Counted from the stretch's first letter, positions 18,114 through 27,453 are shown. The stretch is 64,000 nucleotides of DNA from Geobacter argillaceus (GCF_007830735.1 NZ_VLLN01000001.1:124001-188000), one strand, 5' to 3'. Notes: generated from the letters alone by a model not told the origin. Translations and numbers: made by a program.

Positions 18114-20006
18114 ATGAAAGTTCTGATTAAAGGCACAACTCTGCTTCTGCCGGTCCTGCTCTTCTGCGGCTTCACCTGGGGCAAGGCGCCGGCTGCGAAA
18201 TGCGACGAGGCCAAGAAAATGGCCGCGACGTTGGCAACCGGCGATGTCAGGAAACGGCTGGAAACCGAAGCACGCATCCAGGAACTCTGCAGCGATGGGG
18301 CGGCCGGTCACTACGCCAAAGGATTCGGTTTCGAGCAGGCCGGCAACAGTGAACGTGCCATCACCGAGTATCGTGAGTCTCTGCGCCTCGACCCCGATTT
18401 CTTCCTCGCCAATGGCCGCATAGGTCTGCTGCTCCTCGAACAGTCCAATCAAGATGAGGCAGCCGCCGACCTCACCAGGGGGCTGATGGGGGGAAGCAAC
18501 CCGGAGTATCACAAGGGACTGGCCCGGATTTTCAGCGACAAAAAGCTTTACTCCCTTGCCCTGCACCATTACCAGGAAGCAATCGCCGCATACCCTACCG
18601 ATTCCCTGCTGCTGATCGGCATGGCCGAAACGTACCGCGCAAGCGGCATGCTCTCCAAGGCAGCCGACGCATACCGCAAATCGCTGACCGTGGCACCGGG
18701 AAATGAACAGGCCCTCCTGGGCCTTGCCGACACCTACCGTGACCAGGAACAGTATGACCAGTCCCTGGCCGAACTGCGAAAGGCTGAGGCCGCCAACGCG
18801 CACAGCAAGGAGATTCATCGTCGCCTGGCCGAGGTCCTGGTTCACAAGGGGGACAAGAAAGGGGCTGAGTACGAATTCCTCCTGGCAGGCGTGCCGGCAA
18901 CGCCACCCGCTTCGACGCAGCCGGATGATCTGCTGAAAAGCGGTGACGAGTACATGAAGGCCAGGGAGTTCGAAAAGGCGATTGCAGCCTATAAAGCTGT
19001 CACCAAGACCCGTCCCGACTCGGCCGAAGCCCACCAGTCGCTCGGTGCGGCGCTGGCTGCCGCAGGACGCGACGATGAGGCCATCGCCGCATACAAGGAG
19101 GCGGTCCGCCTCAAGGACCAGAGCGCCGAACTCCACCTGGGACTGGGAAAGCTTTATGAAAAAAAGGCATTTCTCGATGAAGCAGTGGTGGAATACCGGC
19201 GTGCCATCGGCATCACCCCCCTGAATGCGGACGCCCGCCGCCGGCTGGCAGATATCTATACGCTGCGCGGCACCCATGTCCAAGCGATTGAACAGTACAA
19301 GGAACTGCTCAAGACACGGGCCGACAATCCGGTCGTCCACTTCAAGCTGGCCCAGGCTTACGTGAACAACAAACAGTACCGGGAGGCCCAAGAGGCATAC
19401 AGAGAATCCCTCAAACTCGACCCCGACAATATCGAGGCCCATCGAGAACTGGCAAGCCTGCTTCGGCGGAACAACGCGCTGGACGAGGCCGCAAAGCAGT
19501 ACAAAGAGGTGCTGCGCCTGAAAAAGGGTGACCAGGAAGCGCGGACGGCACTCACCTCAATCTACGTGAAGGCCAAGACCTACGAACCGCTGATCGCCCT
19601 CTTGAAGGAGTCAGCCGAACTTTCGCCCGCCGATCCCAACAACCAGTACAAACTGGGCTTGGTGTATGAATTCAACAAGGATTACGACAACGCGGCAACC
19701 AGCTACCAGGAGACGGTGAAACTCAAGGAGGATCACGCCAAGGCCCTGAACGCCCTCGGCCGGGTGTACATGAAGACCGGACGGATACAGGACGCTAAGG
19801 TGGCCCTGGAGAAGGCCAAACAGGCCGATCCGAACCTGGAGGAGACAACCCTGCTCCTGAGCAACATAAAGGATGAACTCTCTCCCGAACCCAGAAAGTA
19901 CACGAAGCACAAAAAGGGCAAAAAGGGGAAGGTCTCGAAAAAAGGGAGTAAAAGGGGTTCAAAAAAGGTCGCAACCGGCAAGAAGGGGAAGAAGGCCGCC
20001 CGTTAG
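18114..20006 (+). CDS. Exported TPR-repeat protein with a lysine-rich histone-like tail
   Basis: A 630-residue protein. The signal peptide (MKVLIKGTTLLLPVLLFCGF) sends it out of the cytoplasm. The rest is nearly all tetratricopeptide repeats, about fifteen, recognisable as AxxxYKEAVRLKDQSAELHLGLG and AIAAYKAVTKTRPDSAEAHQSLG. The last ~38 residues are strongly basic: KYTKHKKGKKGKVSKKGSKR followed by further Lys/Gly/Ala runs, similar to histone H1 tails. TPRs are protein-binding scaffolds. The tail could bind DNA, teichoic-like or LPS polyanions, or heme-protein surfaces; none of this is shown. The start follows TGGAGAGAACCTC; a 38-residue upstream extension lacks sense. Confidence 0.85.
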   Translation: MKVLIKGTTLLLPVLLFCGFTWGKAPAAKCDEAKKMAATLATGDVRKRLETEARIQELCSDGAAGHYAKGFGFEQAGNSERAITEYRESLRLDPDFFLANGRIGLLLLEQSNQDEAAADLTRGLMGGSNPEYHKGLARIFSDKKLYSLALHHYQEAIAAYPTDSLLLIGMAETYRASGMLSKAADAYRKSLTVAPGNEQALLGLADTYRDQEQYDQSLAELRKAEAANAHSKEIHRRLAEVLVHKGDKKGAEYEFLLAGVPATPPASTQPDDLLKSGDEYMKAREFEKAIAAYKAVTKTRPDSAEAHQSLGAALAAAGRDDEAIAAYKEAVRLKDQSAELHLGLGKLYEKKAFLDEAVVEYRRAIGITPLNADARRRLADIYTLRGTHVQAIEQYKELLKTRADNPVVHFKLAQAYVNNKQYREAQEAYRESLKLDPDNIEAHRELASLLRRNNALDEAAKQYKEVLRLKKGDQEARTALTSIYVKAKTYEPLIALLKESAELSPADPNNQYKLGLVYEFNKDYDNAATSYQETVKLKEDHAKALNALGRVYMKTGRIQDAKVALEKAKQADPNLEETTLLLSNIKDELSPEPRKYTKHKKGKKGKVSKKGSKRGSKKVATGKKGKKAAR

Positions 20007-20054
20007 CAGTGAAGCTGGCTGTATAAGAGGCCGGGTTCCCCGGCACGGCATGAT

Positions 20055-20093
20055 AAAAAAAGTCCCGCAACACAATGTTGCGGGACTTTTCAG
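20055..20093. terminator. Strong bidirectional terminator
   Basis: A perfect 15-bp stem, AAAAGTCCCGCAACA (20058-20072) with TGTTGCGGGACTTTT (20076-20090), and a three-base loop. It separates the convergent TPR and Cache-protein genes. Confidence 0.92.
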
Positions 20094-20116
20094 ACGTACT
20101 CTCCGGCTATCATTCG

Positions 20117-20581
20117 TTAGTTCACTTCGCGATAAACCCCGCTCCCAATCCACAGTGTGTCATCTACTTTCTTGACGAAGGCGTCCTTTCCTTCGACCTT
20201 TTTCGTCTGGGGGTGCGTCCATTTGTACTTGAACCACCCCTCCCCTTTGCTGGCCTGTTCAATAAGACCCTTGATGACAAATACCCCGTCGGGATCCTTC
20301 ATATCGATGAGATTTTTGCCGATCAGTTTTTGGTTGGCACCATGGGCAAGGACTTCACCTTGGAAGTCATAGGCAAAGATGTAGAGGTCTTTATTAACGA
20401 ACCCACCCTTTGGGTTGTTAATTTCGGCAAAGGCCTTATCCTTACCCTGTTCCTTGATGTATGCGACACATTTTTCCACCAGGACCTTGGCCTCATCTTT
20501 GGAACCCCGTTCGTCGCCCCATACAGCAGTGGTCAATACACCAAAGGCAAGCAGGCACACAATTGACAGTAATTTCTTCAT
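20117..20581 (-). CDS. Secreted single Cache-domain protein
   Basis: A 154-residue periplasmic protein with signal peptide MKKLLSIVCLLAFGVLTTAV. The rest is one Cache type-2 domain: AFAEINNPKGGFVNKDLYIFA, YDFQGEVLAHGANQKLIGKN, DPDGVFVIKGLIEQAS and the closing GEGWFKYKWTHPQTKKV. Such domains normally form the sensor part of chemoreceptors and kinases; here it is free-standing, so it may bind a small ligand and pass it to a membrane partner. The large chemoreceptor at 20836 is transcribed divergently right next to it and could be that partner. AGGAGGTTGTTC sets the start at ATG 20581. Confidence 0.9.
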   Translation of the reverse strand: MKKLLSIVCLLAFGVLTTAVWGDERGSKDEAKVLVEKCVAYIKEQGKDKAFAEINNPKGGFVNKDLYIFAYDFQGEVLAHGANQKLIGKNLIDMKDPDGVFVIKGLIEQASKGEGWFKYKWTHPQTKKVEGKDAFVKKVDDTLWIGSGVYREVN

Positions 20582-20673
20582 GAACAACCTCCTTGAATAT
20601 GGCTTAGAGAATGTGTTTCTCCGTTTTGTACGTTAGCTGTTCGTCCCAACACACAATTTCTTTAGTAATAATT

Positions 20674-20701
20674 TAAAGTTACGAGTCCGTGGTGACGATA
20701 A
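20674..20701 (+). promoter_or_regulatory. Sigma-28 (FliA)-type promoter candidate for the chemoreceptor
   Basis: TAAAGTTA begins at 20674, and GACGATAA (one mismatch to GCCGATAA) lies at 20694-20701, with 16 bases after TAAA. The pattern suits a flagellar/chemotaxis sigma factor. A similar but weaker pattern precedes the paralogous receptor at 48106. Confidence 0.45.
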
Positions 20702-20835
20702 TCCGTAAAAAGCCATGGTTCGGAATACCATCTGACAGAGACGGTGTTTCCGCAGCCCGGGCGAGAGCAGATGCAAAACATGAAGAGCCGTTCCGGAAAG
20801 CCTATTTCATTCCGTGAACCGCAGAGGGGTGCCAC

Positions 20836-23301
20836 GTGACATTAAAGCAAAAACTGGTTGTCAATATGACGTTGACGGCGTTGGGCATCGTCATTATTGC
20901 CGGGTTTTCGTTGTCAGGAATGCGCTTTGTACAGAACAAGCTCCATGTCTTGACGGAGCAGAGTACACCCTACCAGCTCAAGGTTTATGAGCAGCAGCGT
21001 GCCCTGCAGGAGCACATCGGCAATCTGCTTCGTTTCTCGGTTGTGACCACCTCACAAGAACTTGTGACGACCAGGCAGAATGCCGAAAAGACACTTGCTG
21101 CAGTCGAAAGGGTGACGACGGAACTGGCCGCCTTTAAGGGGGAGACGAACCTGAGCGACAGCCAGATGACGACCCTGCGCGAGATTACGCGCGAGATAGA
21201 ATCTGCCTCGTCGGCACGGATTGCCGCTTTTGATGAAGTCCAAAAGGCCCTTCGGCAGATCGATGTGAGCCTGGAGAGGATCGGCAGTTCCCTTAAGGGG
21301 GTCGACCGTACCATGAAAGGGACGCAACAGAAGATGGTGCGGGATATCGCTTCGGCGAACGACTCTTTCAAGCGCTCATCTGCCAGGATCAAGGCGGTTC
21401 AGCAGGCACTCGGCCACCTGAACGACATAAAACTGGCACTCACCGAGCTTTCCGCAGCCGAGGCAAGCGAAGAGGTCGCTTCGATACGCAGCCGACTTGA
21501 TGGTGCCGTTAAAGCCCTGGGCGCCACCACCGTTCTGAAGGTCGAGAAGGGAACAAAGAGTATCCGGGAGCTGGCCGATTCTTTGGCCGATTTCGGCAGG
21601 AACTACCCTGTGCTGTGCGACGCCGTCTCAGTCTCTCTCGATCCGCGCGATGAAGTTAAGCGGGCCAGGGCGTTGGCGGACATATCAAAGTCCATGAAGG
21701 TGGTCAACCGGCATATCCGGGCGCTCGGCGAGACAATTGAGGCCTCGAACCAGGCAGCTGCCAGCGATGGCAAGCATCTGGACGAGACACTTGCAAATTC
21801 TGTGGCAGTGAGTGCACAGCTGGCCAAAAACGGCGACCTCGTCTCGTTGGGTGCGGAGGTCAAGGCGCGGGTTCGCGACATGTTTACCGCGCGTAACCAG
21901 GCAGAGTTGGACCAGACAAAGGGAGATATCAATGCCCTTCTCGCCCGGGCCGACTCGCTGCGCCAAGGGCTCCGTGGCGTCACCGGGATAGATGCCGTGG
22001 CAGCGAATTTCAGCGCCATCAACAGCGCCTTGTTCGGCCAAAACGGCGCCTACGAGCGGCTGACGAACATTGTCGAGGTCACGGCCCAGGCAACTGCCTC
22101 TGCTGAACGCCTCAAGAGGATTGTCGCCGAGCAGAGAAGCCTTGGCGACAGTGGCGTCGAAAAGGCCAAGACAGCCCAAGCCCTGGCAATCACCAGCGTC
22201 AACTCTATGTTCCGTTCGTCAATCATACTGGTGGTTTCCATCGGGGCGGCCGTACTGGCCCTTGCCATGTTCTCCAGTCGACACCTGCTCAAATCGGTCA
22301 TGCGCCCTATTGGTGACCTGGAGCAGTTTGCCGCACAATTTGGCAATGGAGATTTTTCGACAAGGCTCGATGCCCAACGCAAAGATGAGTTCGGGGTACT
22401 TGCAGCGGACTTCAACGGGTCGAGCGAGACTCTAAGCGAAATCGTGGTCGAATTGACTGGGGCCATCAAAAAAATGGTCGGCTCGGTCACCGACCTTACC
22501 AATGCTGTCACCACCATCGACCGCGCAGTCGACATGCAGGCTTCCCTGGCCCAAGGGTCGGCCACCGCCATAGAACAGATGTCGGCTACTGTCAGCGATG
22601 TGGCCAAGACTGCCGTCAACACCTCCGAGTTGACCGCTCAGTCACAACGCACGGCCCGGGCGGGACATCAGGCCGTCGCAGAAACGGTAACTGCCATGAC
22701 GGGGATTGCCGCTGCGGTCAGCACGGCCGCGACAGTAATGACGAGGCTTGCCGAGAGTTCCGAGCGAGTGGGCGGGGTTGTCGGCGTAATAAACGAGATA
22801 GCCGACCAGACCAATCTCCTTGCCCTCAACGCAGCCATCGAAGCGGCACGGGCCGGTGAGCAGGGTAAGGGTTTCGCCGTAGTTGCCGATGAGGTTCGCG
22901 CTCTGGCAACGAGAACAACCGAGGCAACCAAGGAGATTGCCAATATGATTGGTGTGATCCAGTCCGACATAAATTCGACGCAAAAAGCCATGAATGAGGG
23001 ACGCAAGCAGGTCGATGTCGGAGTGACGTTGGCTGGCGGAGCCCAGAAATCCCTCAATGAGATCGTGACCGTTTGTGACAGCGCGTCACAGATGGTTGCC
23101 CAGATTGCCACGGCCACTGAGGAACAGGCAGCGACTGCGACCGAGGTATCGTCAGGGGTTGTGAAAATGTCTGAGATGTCAGAACAAACCAGGGCGGCGG
23201 CAGGGCAGATAAGTGCAGCTACGGCAGAGCTTGAAAAGCTGGCAGCCGAGTTGGGTCGGCGTGCGTCCTGGTTCAAGTCGGGCTCCGGAGCGGCTATTTA
23301 G
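20836..23301 (+). CDS. Methyl-accepting chemotaxis protein with a large helical sensor region
   Basis: An 821-residue receptor. The first membrane helix is at about 9-29. A long, mostly helical, coiled-coil-rich extracytoplasmic region runs from about 30 to 455. The second membrane helix ([19 protein letters not shown]) is at about 460-480. Then come a HAMP domain ([20 protein letters not shown]) and the signalling hairpin with [20 protein letters not shown] and [18 protein letters not shown] is the start, preceded by AGAGGGGTGCCAC. It is paralogous to the receptor at 48106: both share GMRFV, LTExSTPxQL and QRA after the first helix. The ligand is unknown; the divergent Cache protein is a candidate partner. 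Confidence 0.93.
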   Translation: MTLKQKLVVNMTLTALGIVIIAGFSLSGMRFVQNKLHVLTEQSTPYQLKVYEQQRALQEHIGNLLRFSVVTTSQELVTTRQNAEKTLAAVERVTTELAAFKGETNLSDSQMTTLREITREIESASSARIAAFDEVQKALRQIDVSLERIGSSLKGVDRTMKGTQQKMVRDIASANDSFKRSSARIKAVQQALGHLNDIKLALTELSAAEASEEVASIRSRLDGAVKALGATTVLKVEKGTKSIRELADSLADFGRNYPVLCDAVSVSLDPRDEVKRARALADISKSMKVVNRHIRALGETIEASNQAAASDGKHLDETLANSVAVSAQLAKNGDLVSLGAEVKARVRDMFTARNQAELDQTKGDINALLARADSLRQGLRGVTGIDAVAANFSAINSALFGQNGAYERLTNIVEVTAQATASAERLKRIVAEQRSLGDSGVEKAKTAQALAITSVNSMFRSSIILVVSIGAAVLALAMFSSRHLLKSVMRPIGDLEQFAAQFGNGDFSTRLDAQRKDEFGVLAADFNGSSETLSEIVVELTGAIKKMVGSVTDLTNAVTTIDRAVDMQASLAQGSATAIEQMSATVSDVAKTAVNTSELTAQSQRTARAGHQAVAETVTAMTGIAAAVSTAATVMTRLAESSERVGGVVGVINEIADQTNLLALNAAIEAARAGEQGKGFAVVADEVRALATRTTEATKEIANMIGVIQSDINSTQKAMNEGRKQVDVGVTLAGGAQKSLNEIVTVCDSASQMVAQIATATEEQAATATEVSSGVVKMSEMSEQTRAAAGQISAATAELEKLAAELGRRASWFKSGSGAAI

Positions 23302-23354
23302 GTCGACAGCCAAGAAAACAATCCTTGCAGCGGACAATAAGAGCAACACCTGTG

Positions 23355-23397
23355 AACAAGAAAAGAGGCCGGGTTTCCCCGGCCTCTTTTCTTGTTT
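23355..23397. terminator. Strong bidirectional terminator
   Basis: AACAAGAAAAGAGGCCGGG (23355-23373) pairs with CCCGGCCTCTTTTCTTGTT after a TTTC loop. It serves the convergent chemoreceptor and RlpA-like genes. Confidence 0.9.
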
Positions 23398-23415
23398 TCG
23401 CCCAGATGATTTTTG

Positions 23416-23874
23416 TTAGGAAGCTTGTTCTTCGGTCTCTGTCAGGGAAATGATCCGCACCTTCGTCATCCCCTTGCCGAGAAAACGGAGCTCCCTGGCC
23501 GCTGCCTGTGACAAGTCGATGTGACTCGACTTTCTCTTGCGGCAACGGTCGTTGATGGTAACAACAACCTCCCGATCATTGGCCAGGTTAACCACCTTGA
23601 CCTTGCTTCCCATCGGCAGGGTTGCATGGGCCGCCGTCAGTTTCTGCGGATTGTAGCGCGCCCCGGAATATGTCCGCCGTCCATTGTACTTCCTGGCGTA
23701 GTAAGTGGCGGTCCCTGCCACGCCTTTGGCCACTTCATCCGATTTAGCGGCCGGTTCTTCTTGCGACGTCTGTGCAAGTCCTTCTGCCTGCAGGGGAAGT
23801 GTGTGGAACGCAAGGAACAGCTGGCAAATCACCAACATGAGCGCCAGTCTGCCCCCCAAGTTCAGTTGCGCCAT
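23416..23874 (-). CDS. RlpA-like septal ring lytic transglycosylase/DPBB protein
   Basis: A 152-residue exported protein. Signal peptide up to about residue 32 (LALMLVICQLFLAFHTLPLQ, then AEG). The double-psi beta-barrel follows at about 55-145: GTATYYARKYNGRRTYSGAR, LTAAHATLPMGSKVKVVNLA, VVVTINDRCRKRKSSHIDLS and AARELRFLGKGMTKVRI. RlpA proteins cleave peptidoglycan strands lacking stem peptides. The usual NDRGP segment reads NDRCRKRK here, so catalytic activity is less sure. There is no SPOR domain. AAGGAGGTGCGC sets ATG 23874; an in-frame GTG at 23880 lies inside the SD. Confidence 0.9.
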   Translation of the reverse strand: MAQLNLGGRLALMLVICQLFLAFHTLPLQAEGLAQTSQEEPAAKSDEVAKGVAGTATYYARKYNGRRTYSGARYNPQKLTAAHATLPMGSKVKVVNLANDREVVVTINDRCRKRKSSHIDLSQAAARELRFLGKGMTKVRIISLTETEEQAS

Positions 23875-23976
23875 GCGCACCTCCTTCTTGGGCGAGGCGT
23901 TCTTATAGCACAGGCGTCACACAGGGGTCAAGTAAAAGGCGAGGGGTCAGGAGAATTAGTTCTATTTTACAGCATG

Positions 23977-25584
23977 TTACCCATCGCAGCCAACACCATC
24001 ACTGCCGGTGATGCGCTGCAACTGCTCGGTCAACTGCTTCAGCTCGGTCATGTCATGAATGGTGACCACCGTACCGGTGACCTCGTCCCCTTGGTCCCTG
24101 AACTGATACGGATTCAGAACAAACCAGCGACCGGTCGGCTCGTGTGACAATTCCATACTCTGGAGGAAAATGGTGCCGGTACTCAATTCACGACTGTACA
24201 AAAGTTCGGTCCAATCGGCACCGATGATCCGTTCATAGGGAATCCCCATGAACTCCTGAAAGGCCTTGTTGCAGCGTACGATCTTCCCCTGCCGGTCCCC
24301 CAGAATCACCATGTCGCCAATGCAGTCCAGGGTACGTTCCCACTCCTTCTTGGCCTGTTCCACCTGGGCGAAATAACGCTTCAGCTCTTCATGATTCTGG
24401 TACAGCTTGACCTGGCTCCGGAGCAGTTCCTCCTCCAGTTGGCGTTTCTCGGTTATATCGTGGGCAACTACGATGAGACAGGCCTCCTCGCCGTATTCGA
24501 TAACCTCCGCAGACCAGAGCATGGTCCTGATATCCCCGGACTTGACCCGGAAGTGGACCTCCAGATTCCGCACCCGGCCATACTCATCCAGATGCTTCAG
24601 CATATTGGCCCGGTCCTTCGCATCCTGCCAGATGCCGAGCTCGACCGATGTACGGCCGATCACTTCGTCACGGCTATAACCGGTGGTCTGCAGGTACGAT
24701 TCGTTCACCTCGATGTACCGTCCATCAGCGATCCGCGTGACCACGATCCAGTCGGGGCTGTTGCGAAACGCCATGGAAAACTTCTCTTCCATCAGGCGCA
24801 GTGACACCTCGGCCTTCCGGCGCGTGGTGATGTCCTGGATGGTACCGACCATCCGCATCGGGTAGTCGGCCCGATCGTACGTCACCTCCGCCTGACAGTC
24901 CACATAGCGCTCTTCGCCGTTCGCCAGGGTAATCCGGTATTCGATCTGGTATGGCTTTCGCTCATAGAGCGCCTCGTTGATCGCTCGATTGACCAGAAGC
25001 TTGTCGTCCTGATGCACAAAACCGAGAAACGACTCGTAGGTGGGAGAAAAGTTACCGGGGCGCAGGCCAAAGATCCTGAACACCTCGTCCGACCAATGGA
25101 ATTCACCGGTGGCAATATTCCAGTCCCAGTTGCCCAAGTGGGCAATTCGCTGGGCCTTGATCAGCCCCTCCTCGCTGCGGCGCAGCGCCTCCCCCTGGCG
25201 CCGCCGCTCCATGGCATAACGGATGATGCGTTGCAAACCGGCCGGCGTGATATCGTCCAGAATCAGGAAGTCAGCGGCTCCGGACTTCAGGGCATTCAGA
25301 TCGTATCCGCTTTCCTCCCGGCTCGCCACGATGATGACCGGAACCAGACACCCCTGCTGCTGAATCCGTTGCATGAGCTCGACGCCGTTCGTCCCTTCCA
25401 GGCGGTAGGCGATCAGATAGACGTCATGGGCAGCACTGAGGAGCTTCTCCGGTGCCGAGGACAAATCATTGCAGTAATCAAGGTCGTAGGCAAACCATGT
25501 CACCCTGTCCAGCAACTGGAGCAAACAGTGGCGGTTGTCGCCGGAATCATCGACCAGTAGTATACGAATCTTTTCGTTGTACAT
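23977..25584 (-). CDS. Multi-PAS protein with degenerate receiver domain and no output domain
   Basis: A 535-residue cytoplasmic protein. The receiver-like domain spans 1-125, followed by three PAS/PAC units (about 140-265, 270-390 and 405-520). The acidic pocket is present (LLVDDSGDN), but the phospho-accepting aspartate is replaced: the strand reads YLIAYRLEG where YLxDYRLG is expected. The conserved switch Thr/Ser (VIIVASREE) and lysine (DFLILDD) are also absent. PAS motifs include AHLGNWDWNIATGEFHWSDE and GTIQDITTRRKAE. No HisKA, HATPase, GGDEF or EAL follows, so it may be an adaptor or sense a ligand and signal through protein contacts. Truncation of a former kinase is possible, but no kinase sequence remains downstream. 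Confidence 0.85.
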   Translation of the reverse strand: MYNEKIRILLVDDSGDNRHCLLQLLDRVTWFAYDLDYCNDLSSAPEKLLSAAHDVYLIAYRLEGTNGVELMQRIQQQGCLVPVIIVASREESGYDLNALKSGAADFLILDDITPAGLQRIIRYAMERRRQGEALRRSEEGLIKAQRIAHLGNWDWNIATGEFHWSDEVFRIFGLRPGNFSPTYESFLGFVHQDDKLLVNRAINEALYERKPYQIEYRITLANGEERYVDCQAEVTYDRADYPMRMVGTIQDITTRRKAEVSLRLMEEKFSMAFRNSPDWIVVTRIADGRYIEVNESYLQTTGYSRDEVIGRTSVELGIWQDAKDRANMLKHLDEYGRVRNLEVHFRVKSGDIRTMLWSAEVIEYGEEACLIVVAHDITEKRQLEEELLRSQVKLYQNHEELKRYFAQVEQAKKEWERTLDCIGDMVILGDRQGKIVRCNKAFQEFMGIPYERIIGADWTELLYSRELSTGTIFLQSMELSHEPTGRWFVLNPYQFRDQGDEVTGTVVTIHDMTELKQLTEQLQRITGSDGVGCDG

Positions 25585-25646
25585 GTTCTTGACTCAGGGC
25601 TCGGGGTAAGGGCCGGATTTTTACGTCTTATGTCTCGCTTACTGCT

Positions 25647-26507
25647 TCACGATTCAAACAGGTTGCCCTCGAAACGAGGTATCACACCACGTTCCTCGGC
25701 CAGCCGAAGCAGCGTGGTCACTGCGCTTCTCCCCTCCTCGGCCAGGTCGAGGGAAAAATCGTTCACATACAGGCCGATGTGGGCCGCGCAGACCTCATCG
25801 GCCATCTCCTGGGCGTGGTCGCGGATATACGGCAACGCAACCTGCGGATTGTTCCGGGCATGGAGCAGGCTCGCCCGGATGGCAGCAACAACGGTCCTGA
25901 TCGTTTCCACGCCCAGAGAGCGCCGCGCCACGATTCCGCCCAGCGGGATCGGGCAACCGGTGGTCTCCTCCCACCAGGCGCCGAGGTCCAGGAGCTGCAC
26001 GAGCCCCTGCTCCCGGTAGGTGAAGCGGGATTCGTGAATGATCACCCCGGCCGCCACCGCGCCGCGCTCGACCATCCCCATGATCTCGTGAAACGGTACG
26101 AACAGCAGGTTGGCCAGGGAAGGATCGAAGAGCCGCAGCAGCAGGCAGGCCGTGGTATACCGGCCCGGTACGGCAATCGGCTTCCCCGCCAGGTCCGCCA
26201 GGGTCGTGCCGGGGCGTGCCACAATGAGCGGTCCGCAACCGCGCCCCAGCGCCCCTCCTGCCGACAACAGGCAGTACTGGTCCCGCACATGGCCGAGCAG
26301 ATGGTAGGAGATCTTGCTTACATCCAGTTCCCCGGCCAGGATCAGCGCGTTCAGGGTCTCCACGTCCTCCAGCCGTTCATGGAAGACGATACCGGGGGAT
26401 GGCACCAGTCCGTGCACCAAGGCGTGGAAGATATAGGTATCGTTGGGGCAGGGAGAGAAGCCCAACGACAGGTTCGAGGTTCGAGGTTCGAGGTTCGAGG
26501 TTTTCAT
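25647..26507 (-). CDS. mqnD: 1,4-dihydroxy-6-naphthoate synthase (menaquinone, futalosine pathway)
   Basis: A 286-residue MqnD, which turns cyclic dehypoxanthine futalosine into 1,4-dihydroxy-6-naphthoate. Family marks are LSLGFSPCPNDTYIFHALVH, LDVSKISYHLLGHV, IAVPGRYTTACLLLRLF, GVIIHESRFTYREQGL and LPLGGIVARR-like CPIPLGGIVARR. The first 13 residues (MKTSNLEPRTSNL) are not family sequence; they are encoded by a 7-bp tandem repeat (26471-26502) that carries the apparent start codon. The true start could be a non-ATG codon at LSLGF. It lies 24 bp after mqnB, so they form a two-gene menaquinone operon, in keeping with anaerobic respiration. Confidence 0.94.
   Translation of the reverse strand: MKTSNLEPRTSNLSLGFSPCPNDTYIFHALVHGLVPSPGIVFHERLEDVETLNALILAGELDVSKISYHLLGHVRDQYCLLSAGGALGRGCGPLIVARPGTTLADLAGKPIAVPGRYTTACLLLRLFDPSLANLLFVPFHEIMGMVERGAVAAGVIIHESRFTYREQGLVQLLDLGAWWEETTGCPIPLGGIVARRSLGVETIRTVVAAIRASLLHARNNPQVALPYIRDHAQEMADEVCAAHIGLYVNDFSLDLAEEGRSAVTTLLRLAEERGVIPRFEGNLFES
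26471..26502. repeat. Heptanucleotide tandem repeat at the mqnD start
   Basis: GGTTCGA is repeated four times in a row (26471-26498) plus GGTT. It encodes the non-conserved N-terminus of MqnD. Unit length is not a multiple of three, so gain or loss of one unit would shift frame between the ATG and the conserved region. Confidence 0.9.
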
Positions 26508-26531
26508 GGGGCGCCGTATCCAGTCTGTAAT

Positions 26532-27284
26532 CTAATAGTTTTCCAGGTACTTCAGCAGAAAACGCTGGGCCATCTCCGCTGCCAGCGGAATGTCCCAGCG
26601 GGAAATATCCCGGTCCTCCACCATGTTGCTGATCCCCCGCACCTCCAGGGCATCCACTCCGTAAAGTAGTGCCACATGGGCCACAGCAGCACCTTCCATG
26701 TTTTCGCAGATGCCGTTGAACAGCCGGTAAAGTTCTGCACCCCGGACAGCCGTGCCGCTGCAGGTGGAAACGGTGACAAACTTCCCGCGCCGGATCTGCA
26801 GATTCAGGGACATCCCCAACTGGAACGCCTTTTCCGCAGCCTCCAGTGACAGGGGAAACTCGTTGGCATAGCGGTTCCCCCGCCGCTCCACGGAAGGAAT
26901 GCCGATCAGTTCCAGGGAATGCCAGCCGTCAGCGGTCAAGACCCCTTCGTCGCCATAAATCTCTGCCGTCGCAATTGCCAGCTCACCCACCCGCATGCCG
27001 GTCTCGGGATAGGCCCCACCGCAACCGGTATTGATGATGAGGCTCGGCTGGTAGCCGGCCACCAGGGCGGTCACTGACGATGCGGCGTTCACCTTGCCGA
27101 TCCCGGTAATGGCCAGGACCAGACGGTGCCCGGCGAACTCGCATTCCCAAACAGGGCGGGGTTCAGTGCCGGGCGCCAGTACCCCTCCGGTCTCCCGCAC
27201 CAGTTGGGCAATCTCCCGATCGGTTGCGGCAGTGATCAGGAGCGGACCAACGCCCTTTCGCCCCTCATTTATGGCTGCACCCAT
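26532..27284 (-). CDS. mqnB: Futalosine hydrolase
   Basis: A 250-residue nucleoside-phosphorylase-fold enzyme that releases hypoxanthine from futalosine in the MqnA-D menaquinone route. Visible are LLITAATDREIAQL at the N-terminus, ITGIGKVNAASSVTALV, the substrate segment INTGCGGAYPETGMRVGELA and ENMEGAAVAHVAL, the ribose-binding Glu of the family. The start at 27284 is favoured by the SD CGGGAG and by a promoter at 27324-27352 that would start RNA near 27317; ATG codons further upstream would leave almost no leader. It is followed by mqnD. Confidence 0.93.
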   Translation of the reverse strand: MGAAINEGRKGVGPLLITAATDREIAQLVRETGGVLAPGTEPRPVWECEFAGHRLVLAITGIGKVNAASSVTALVAGYQPSLIINTGCGGAYPETGMRVGELAIATAEIYGDEGVLTADGWHSLELIGIPSVERRGNRYANEFPLSLEAAEKAFQLGMSLNLQIRRGKFVTVSTCSGTAVRGAELYRLFNGICENMEGAAVAHVALLYGVDALEVRGISNMVEDRDISRWDIPLAAEMAQRFLLKYLENY

Positions 27285-27323
27285 CACAGACTCCCGTTTA
27301 GCATCAATCATGAAATTCCGCAC

Positions 27324-27352
27324 ACTATACCTTTATTCAAGGCTGCATACAA
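27324..27352 (-). promoter_or_regulatory. Sigma-70 promoter candidate for mqnB-mqnD
   Basis: Minus strand: TTGTAT (27352-27347), a 17-base spacer, TATAGT (27329-27324). Just upstream at 27360-27372 is a perfect 13-base palindrome, ACAGTTTAACTGT, placed where an activator or repressor could bind. Confidence 0.6.
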
Positions 27353-27453
27353 GAGCTGAACAGTTTAACTGTCAGTCAAACCGGAGCATTCCCCCGCTGC
27401 TTCCTCGACTCCCGCCAAACCCGCTCCCAGCGGTCGGCAGATGCTCTTTTCCC

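Noticed and set aside
18081-19442. 453-codon minus-strand frame opposite the TPR gene
   Set aside because: Shadow created by the repetitive TPR codons; the plus-strand protein has a signal peptide and repeat periodicity.
20836-23301. A histidine-kinase output in the large receptor
   Set aside because: The C-terminus has the receptor hairpin tip and no H, N or G boxes.
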